Positions 59,318 through 64,000 of a stretch of 64,000 bases of DNA are shown piece by piece (positions within the stretch are counted from its first letter, which is position 1; every line of letters starts with the position of its first letter). Under the pieces are notes generated by a model that had not been told where the DNA came from, did not search any database, and was given only the letters and a program-made list of their open reading frames with translations. The DNA is from Lachnospiraceae bacterium (GTDB taxonomy: Bacteria; Bacillota; Clostridia; Lachnospirales; Lachnospiraceae): contig CAAGKF010000191.1 in the NCBI GenBank assembly GCA_900770345.1, forward strand, positions 1-64,000. Direction: 5' to 3'. A program made the translations under genes and the position numbers.

Positions 59318-60235
59318 ATGAGGATCACGGAATCTGCATATCACACCGGCTGTCAGGAGGTGAAGGAGCATGGAGGAAGAGACTTTCCGTTTAATATTTA
59401 CCCCTGTTCCATTCCGGTTGATTTCAAGCATGTGCCGGTTCACTGGCATGAAGAAATGGAGATTATCTCTGTAAAAAAGGGAAAGGGGATCGTCACGGTT
59501 GACAGAAAGCCTTTCCGCGTGGAGGAGGGGGAGCTGATGATCATTTTTCCGGGGCAGCTTCACGGAATCAGCCGGCAGAAGGGCGAAAAGATGGAATATG
59601 AAAATATTATTTTCCGTCCGTCTCTTCTGATGGCTGCGGGGGAGGATCTCTGCACGGCGCAGTTTCTGCAGCCTCTTACCAGAGAGATCATGACGGAGCC
59701 GCTTTATGTGAGCCGCGGGGAAGCGCTTTATCCTGCCTTTGATGACTGCATCAAAAAGCTGGATGCCATTTCCGGTTCCAGGGAATACGGATATCAGATG
59801 GCTGTCAAGGGGATTTTATTTCAGATCCTGTTTCTGGTTCTTAAGGCTTCCGGGCTGGAACCCTCTCCGGGTTCAAGAAAATCACGGGAGAAGATGAAGC
59901 AGCTGCTGGAATATGTGGAAGAGCATTTCGGCGAGCGGATCACCATTGAGGATGCGGCGGCTATATGCTATTACAGCAAATCCCATTTCATGAAGTATTT
60001 TAAACAGTATATGGGGATGTCCTTTATCAGCTATCTCAATGATTACCGTCTGTCCCGGGCAGCAGCGGAGCTTCTGTCCTCTGATGACGGGATAACAGCG
60101 GTGGCGGAGCGATGTGGTTTTGACAACCTTTCCTATTTTAACCGCCTGTTCCGGCGCAGGTACGGGATGACGCCGGGAGAGTACAGAAAGAATGCGGAAA
60201 GAGTACATTGCCTTGAACCGTCCTCCAAAATGTGA
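59318..60235 (+). CDS. AraC family regulator with cupin domain
   Basis: 305 residues from ATG 59318 with GGGGAGG upstream; the frame is open back to 59201, but without a ribosome site. The N-terminal cupin (about 30-110) has VHWHEEMEIISVKKGKG and ELMIIFPGQLHGI (metal-like His). The C-terminal double helix-turn-helix (about 195-295) reads ITIEDAAAICYYSKSHFMKY and GFDNLSYFNRLFRRRYGMTP. It probably senses a sugar and controls glgP and malQ on either side. The 117 bases before ATG 59318 are transcribed leader with no gene. Confidence 0.88.
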   Translation: MRITESAYHTGCQEVKEHGGRDFPFNIYPCSIPVDFKHVPVHWHEEMEIISVKKGKGIVTVDRKPFRVEEGELMIIFPGQLHGISRQKGEKMEYENIIFRPSLLMAAGEDLCTAQFLQPLTREIMTEPLYVSRGEALYPAFDDCIKKLDAISGSREYGYQMAVKGILFQILFLVLKASGLEPSPGSRKSREKMKQLLEYVEEHFGERITIEDAAAICYYSKSHFMKYFKQYMGMSFISYLNDYRLSRAAAELLSSDDGITAVAERCGFDNLSYFNRLFRRRYGMTPGEYRKNAERVHCLEPSSKM

Positions 60236-60296
60236 TAGAATAAGGCATATTTTGAGGCGGGGCGGACAATGTCCCGCGGCGGATGCAAAGGAGAGT

Positions 60297-61841
60297 ATGA
60301 GTATGAGGGAGTGCGGTATGCTGCTTCCTGTTTCCAGCCTGCCTTCACGGTATGGAATCGGAGCGTTTTCAAAGGAAGCTTATGAATTTGTAGACAGATT
60401 GGAGGAGGCTGGTCAGAGCTGCTGGCAGATCCTGCCTCTGGGACCTACGGGCTATGGGGATTCTCCCTACCAGGCTTTTTCAGCCTTTGCGGGGAATCCC
60501 TACTTTATCGATCTGGAGCAGCTGACAGAGGAAGGGCTTCTTACGGAGGAAGAATGTCTGGCTGTGGATTTCGGGGAGGAAGAGCGGTATGTGTCCTATG
60601 AGAAGATGTATCGTGGAAGATTTCCCCTGCTGAGGAAGGCCTATGACAGATGGAAGGCAGAGGAAGCAGAGAAGCGGGCAGAGGCCGGTGAATCGCTTCT
60701 GAGGCCGGAGACGCGGGAATATTGTTTTTATATGGCGGTAAAGGATCATTTTTCTTCCCAAAGCTGGAATCTGTGGGATGAGGATATCCGTCTGAGAAGG
60801 CCGGAGGCGGTAGCCGCTTACCGGGAGCTTCTGGCGGATGATATCGGATTTTATGAATTCCAGCAGATAAAGTTTGAAGAACAGTGGAAGAAGCTGAAGG
60901 CTTATGCCAATAAAAAAGGTATCCGCATTATCGGTGATATTCCGATCTATGTGGCCTTTGACGGAGCAGACAGCTGGGCTCATCCGGAACTGTTTCAGTT
61001 TGATCGGGACAATCTGCCGGCAGCGGTGGCAGGCTGCCCGCCGGACGCCTTTTCCGCCACAGGGCAGCTGTGGGGGAATCCCCTGTACAACTGGGAGTAT
61101 CATAAAAAGACTGGTTATGCATGGTGGATGGAGCGTATGGCATACAGCCTGCAGCTCAATGATGTGGTACGCGTAGATCATTTCCGGGGATTTGATGAGT
61201 ATTATTCCATCCCCTACGGTGATCCCACCGCGGAATTCGGCCACTGGGAGCCGGGCCCCGGTATTGAGATCTTTCAGAAAATGCAGGAATATTTCGGCAG
61301 GAAGAAGCTTCCCATTATAGCGGAGGATCTGGGCTTCCTTACGCCTTCTGTCCTGAAGCTTCTGAAAAAAAGCGGTTTTCCGGGCATGAAGGTGCTGGAA
61401 TTTGCTTTTGATCCTTCTGAAGACAGTTCCTACCTGCCCCATAAATACAATGAAAACTGTGTAGTTTATACCGGGACTCATGACAATGATACGGCGGCGG
61501 GATGGTATGACAGCTTAAGCCATCATGACCGCAGGTTTGTCTGTGAATATCTGGGGAAAGGCCGTACTTCCGGCAAAAATATCAGCTGGGATCTGGCGCG
61601 ACTGGCTCTTTCCAGCAAGGCTGACCTGGCGGTGATCCCGGTGCAGGATTATCTGGGGCTGGGATCGGAGGCCAGGATCAATGTTCCGTCGACCCTGGGA
61701 CTGAACTGGCGCTGGCGTCTTCTGCCGGGGGAGCTGAACAGTGTCGTTGCCGCTAAATGCAGGAGAATGGCCGAAATTTACGGGCGGATTCCGAAAGAAG
61801 CGGCTGGAAAAGGAGCGAAGGGGAAGAAAGCTCTTTCCTGA
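60297..61841 (+). CDS. malQ: 4-alpha-glucanotransferase (amylomaltase)
   Basis: About 514 residues. GGAG lies 3 bases before ATG 60297 and 9 before ATG 60303, so the second may be the real start. GH77 amylomaltase: LLPVSSLPSRYGIGAFSKEA (10-29), GDIPIYVAFDGADSWAHPELF, RVDHFRGFDEYYSIPYG (catalytic Asp), PIIAEDLGFLTPSV (acid Glu) and TGTHDNDTAAGW. It transfers maltooligosaccharide units so phosphorylase can use short chains. It starts 62 bases after the AraC gene. The C-terminal tail is basic (KEAAGKGAKGKKALS). Confidence 0.94.
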   Translation: MSMRECGMLLPVSSLPSRYGIGAFSKEAYEFVDRLEEAGQSCWQILPLGPTGYGDSPYQAFSAFAGNPYFIDLEQLTEEGLLTEEECLAVDFGEEERYVSYEKMYRGRFPLLRKAYDRWKAEEAEKRAEAGESLLRPETREYCFYMAVKDHFSSQSWNLWDEDIRLRRPEAVAAYRELLADDIGFYEFQQIKFEEQWKKLKAYANKKGIRIIGDIPIYVAFDGADSWAHPELFQFDRDNLPAAVAGCPPDAFSATGQLWGNPLYNWEYHKKTGYAWWMERMAYSLQLNDVVRVDHFRGFDEYYSIPYGDPTAEFGHWEPGPGIEIFQKMQEYFGRKKLPIIAEDLGFLTPSVLKLLKKSGFPGMKVLEFAFDPSEDSSYLPHKYNENCVVYTGTHDNDTAAGWYDSLSHHDRRFVCEYLGKGRTSGKNISWDLARLALSSKADLAVIPVQDYLGLGSEARINVPSTLGLNWRWRLLPGELNSVVAAKCRRMAEIYGRIPKEAAGKGAKGKKALS

Positions 61842-61863
61842 TCGGGAGTGTTTTGACAGCAGG

Positions 61864-61918
61864 ATCAGGCAGCCGCTAAAATCAGGCAGCCCCTTAAGTC
61901 AGGAAGTCCCTTAAGTCA
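61864..61918. repeat. Two pairs of short direct repeats
   Basis: ATCAGGCAGCC occurs at 61864-61874 and 61881-61891, and CCCTTAAGTCA at 61891-61901 and 61908-61918; both have a 17-base period. The second pair overlaps the last codons of the GNAT gene on the minus strand (coding DLRDFLT). Confidence 0.75.
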
Positions 61919-62463
61919 AGCTCTCTGACGGGAATGACAGGAAGGGGCTTCACGGGATGCTCATCCAGCATTTTTTCCATCCAGATCATATCCTGCCATT
62001 TACCCAGCTTATAGCCGCAGCGGGTGAAATGAGCCACAGTCCTGTAACCGAATTTTTCATGGAAGGCAATGCTGTCGGGATTGGGATAGGTGATGCAGGC
62101 GTTGGCATTGATAATGTGCTGCTTTTTCAAAATCTTTTCCAGAGTATCGTACAGAAGTGTGCCGGCTCCGGTGCCCCTTGCATCCTCCGCCACATAAATG
62201 GAGGTTTCCACCGCCCAGCTGTAGGCGGCCCGCTCCTTGAAGGGGGAGACGTAAGCATACCCGATGATGCGTCCCTCCTTCAGGGCTGTCAGGTAGGGGT
62301 ACCGTTCCAGGGTGTGTAAAATACGGGAACGGAATTCTTCCTGTGTGGGAACCTCGTATTCAAAGGTGATGGCTGTCTTTTCCACGTAGGGGGCATAGAT
62401 CGCCAGAAGCTGCGGCGCGTCCTCAGGCGCAGCCATACGGATGGTTATATCGGTATTTTTCAT
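61894..62463 (-). CDS. GNAT family N-acetyltransferase (phosphinothricin-type)
   Basis: 189 residues, AAAGGAG before ATG 62463. A full GNAT fold of the Pat/phosphinothricin group: IRMAAPEDAPQLLAIYAPYVE (8-28), the WAVETSIYVAEDARGTGAGTLL acetyl-CoA block (about 83-104, with loop RGTGAG), and SIAFHEKFGYRTVAHF near 131-146. The substrate is an amine on a small molecule; members acetylate phosphinothricin, methionine sulfoximine or unknown metabolites. The C-terminal tail (PVKPLPVIPVRELDLRDFLT) is partly encoded by a small direct repeat. It is transcribed alone. Confidence 0.86.
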   Translation of the reverse strand: MKNTDITIRMAAPEDAPQLLAIYAPYVEKTAITFEYEVPTQEEFRSRILHTLERYPYLTALKEGRIIGYAYVSPFKERAAYSWAVETSIYVAEDARGTGAGTLLYDTLEKILKKQHIINANACITYPNPDSIAFHEKFGYRTVAHFTRCGYKLGKWQDMIWMEKMLDEHPVKPLPVIPVRELDLRDFLT

Positions 62464-62730
62464 AGGAAACTCCTTTCGCTCAGCATCTGAATAATCCTTA
62501 TTCTAGCACGGTCCCTGCTTTGTTTCCATAGAGAGTTTCTCTGAGCTTCCGAATTTTTGGCAGCATTTGCAGACAGAGCCCTGTTTTGCCTGCTGAGAAT
62601 ACAAAGCATTAATAAAATCTTCCGCGAATATTCAGCAGATTGTTATGTTTTTTCGCTAATTTTCTGATACAATAAAGGTGAGAGCTTCTAAACAGATGAG
62701 GCGTTTTGAGAACAGCGGAGGTGGAAGTGT

Positions 62731-64000
62731 ATGAGGATCGGAAGATTGGTTTGTGTAGCGGCATTTGGAATATGCATGGCAGCTGCTCTGCCGGTAGCAG
62801 CACTGGGAGCCCAGACAGCGGGTCAGGGGGGAACGAACGGACAGGAGCTGCAGACAGGGTGGATAACAGAAGGAAGCCGCCTGAAATTTGTGGATAATGA
62901 CGGATATTTTGTAAAAAATGAGTGGAGGAGCAGAGACGGAAAGTCCTATTATCTGGACAGCAACGGCAATGCCGCACTGGATACCTGGATCGACAATACC
63001 TATTATGTGAATGAAGCAGGGGTTATGGTCAAAAACGACTGGGTTTATGAGGACGGAAAATCAGGACTTAAGAAGGCCGGCTGGTATTATATGGGCCGTG
63101 ACGGGAAGGCGGAGAAAAATGACTGGAAGGTTATTGAACGTTTCCGTTACTGCTTCGACAGCGAGGGAAGGATGCGCACCGGCTGGTATTATGAGGACGG
63201 CAATATTTATTATCTGGGAGAAAAGGATGAGGGCTTTGCTCATACTGGTTGGCAGTATCTGGAAAGTGACGGAGAAAACCGGCCGGCAGAGGGAAGTATT
63301 TCCAGAAAGCTTTCCGAGGGCCAGAGCGGCGGCCGATGGTTCTATTTCCAGAATAACGGAAAGGCAAAGTGCGCGGAGGAGAAGGGATATGCATCCAGCA
63401 CCATTGACGGAAAAAAATATTATTTTGATGAAAATGGTATCATGCTGACGGGATGGATCGGAGTAAAGGAAAGTGTGAAGCCGGGAGATGCCGTGGGAGT
63501 CAGCCGTTTCCTGTATCTGGGAGACAAAGGCGAAGGTGTTCTCAGAGGCCGTTGGCTGGAGGTATCGGAGCATCCCTGGGATTCCCCGGACGGAGAGCTT
63601 TTCGGAATAGAAAGCCGGGATTACAAGGGGCCGAAGAAGGGAGAAACCGCCCGTTATTATCTGAGCAGTGACGGGACGCCTGTATTTCTTCAGAAGGATG
63701 CATCCACTGTGAGCACAGCGGCTGTGCGTATCGACGGAGAGTATTATTTTTTTGACGGCTACGGCTGCATGCAGACGGGTCTTATAAGAATAAGAACAAA
63801 TAATCAAATCAAGACTGCTTATTTTGATGAAGAGGGCAGAATGATCACAGGAAAGACTGCTCCTATGGAGGATAAGAACGGCAAAGAGCATATTTTCTGC
63901 TTCAGCACTTCTGGATCTGACAAGGGCAGCGGTATTACCGGAGAAAAGGACGGCTTCCTTTATTATGAGGGTGTGCTGGCGGCAGCGGAAGAGGGCAGCC
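62731..64000 (+). CDS. Secreted protein with cell-wall-binding-like repeats (runs off the window)
   Basis: ATG 62731 follows GGAGGTGG and the frame stays open to the last base (423 codons visible). A signal peptide (LVCVAAFGICMAAALPVAALG, about 6-26) is followed by many aromatic-Gly repeats of the choline-binding/glucan-binding kind: TGWITEGSRLKFVDNDGYFV, SYYLDSNGNAALDTW, AGWYYMGRDGKAEKNDW, TGWYYEDGNIYYL, YYFDENGIMLTGW. These repeats usually hold proteins on teichoic acids or glucans. No catalytic domain appears in the visible part; one may lie beyond the edge. A candidate -10 (TACAAT) lies near 62669. Confidence 0.85.
   Translation, partial: MRIGRLVCVAAFGICMAAALPVAALGAQTAGQGGTNGQELQTGWITEGSRLKFVDNDGYFVKNEWRSRDGKSYYLDSNGNAALDTWIDNTYYVNEAGVMVKNDWVYEDGKSGLKKAGWYYMGRDGKAEKNDWKVIERFRYCFDSEGRMRTGWYYEDGNIYYLGEKDEGFAHTGWQYLESDGENRPAEGSISRKLSEGQSGGRWFYFQNNGKAKCAEEKGYASSTIDGKKYYFDENGIMLTGWIGVKESVKPGDAVGVSRFLYLGDKGEGVLRGRWLEVSEHPWDSPDGELFGIESRDYKGPKKGETARYYLSSDGTPVFLQKDASTVSTAAVRIDGEYYFFDGYGCMQTGLIRIRTNNQIKTAYFDEEGRMITGKTAPMEDKNGKEHIFCFSTSGSDKGSGITGEKDGFLYYEGVLAAAEEGS

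Overview
The window looks like a chromosome segment of a spore-forming Lachnospiraceae-type Clostridium. The evidence is a Firmicutes-style rpoB-rpoC-rpsL-rpsG-fusA-tuf cluster, spoIIR, a T-box leader, DUF1934/YesL/YitT families, strong Shine-Dalgarno sites and sigma-A promoters close to consensus. Most genes are moderately GC-rich. Positions 1-4390 and 47400-48470 are clearly more AT-rich.

Layout. 1-4390 is a decayed mobile or accessory patch: a truncated RecG-like ATP-binding regulator, a serine recombinase, an intact hypothetical gene and at least four gene relics. 4430-8914 is a MerR regulator followed, behind a typical 19-bp-spacer promoter, by an SDR dehydrogenase and two transporters (GPH and OFA types). 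8925-16860 is mostly housekeeping: cyclophilin, GNAT, YesL, ispE with a GntR regulator, spoIIR, ddl and DUF1934. 16990-29990 holds the RNA polymerase and str operons, with a small membrane-protein gene inserted between rpoC and rpsL. 30016-35292 is a T-box-controlled TRAP transporter whose large permease is fused to three tandem DctP-type substrate-binding domains. This is the most unusual object in the window. 35334-41741 carries LysE and YitT family membrane proteins, an RpiR regulator, a secreted DUF5722 putative glycosidase and aspartate kinase.

41797-47388 is one five-gene operon for a biotin-dependent, membrane-bound (probably Na+-coupled) decarboxylase or transcarboxylase. It has both an acyl-CoA carboxyltransferase (MmdA-like) and a pyruvate/oxaloacetate-type carboxyltransferase (OadA-like), with separate BCCP, OadB and OadG subunits. 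49855-56386 is a PucR-centred cluster: Asp/Glu-racemase-like protein, PucR, two D-2-hydroxyacid dehydrogenases, an aminotransferase and an AEC carrier. Together they suggest interconversion and transport of amino, 2-oxo and 2-hydroxy acids. 56412-61841 is alpha-glucan metabolism (glycogen phosphorylase, AraC regulator, 4-alpha-glucanotransferase). The window ends in a secreted protein with cell-wall-binding-like repeats that runs off the edge.

No rRNA, tRNA, CRISPR array or complete insertion sequence was seen. All functional calls come from reading motifs by eye. No database search was run.
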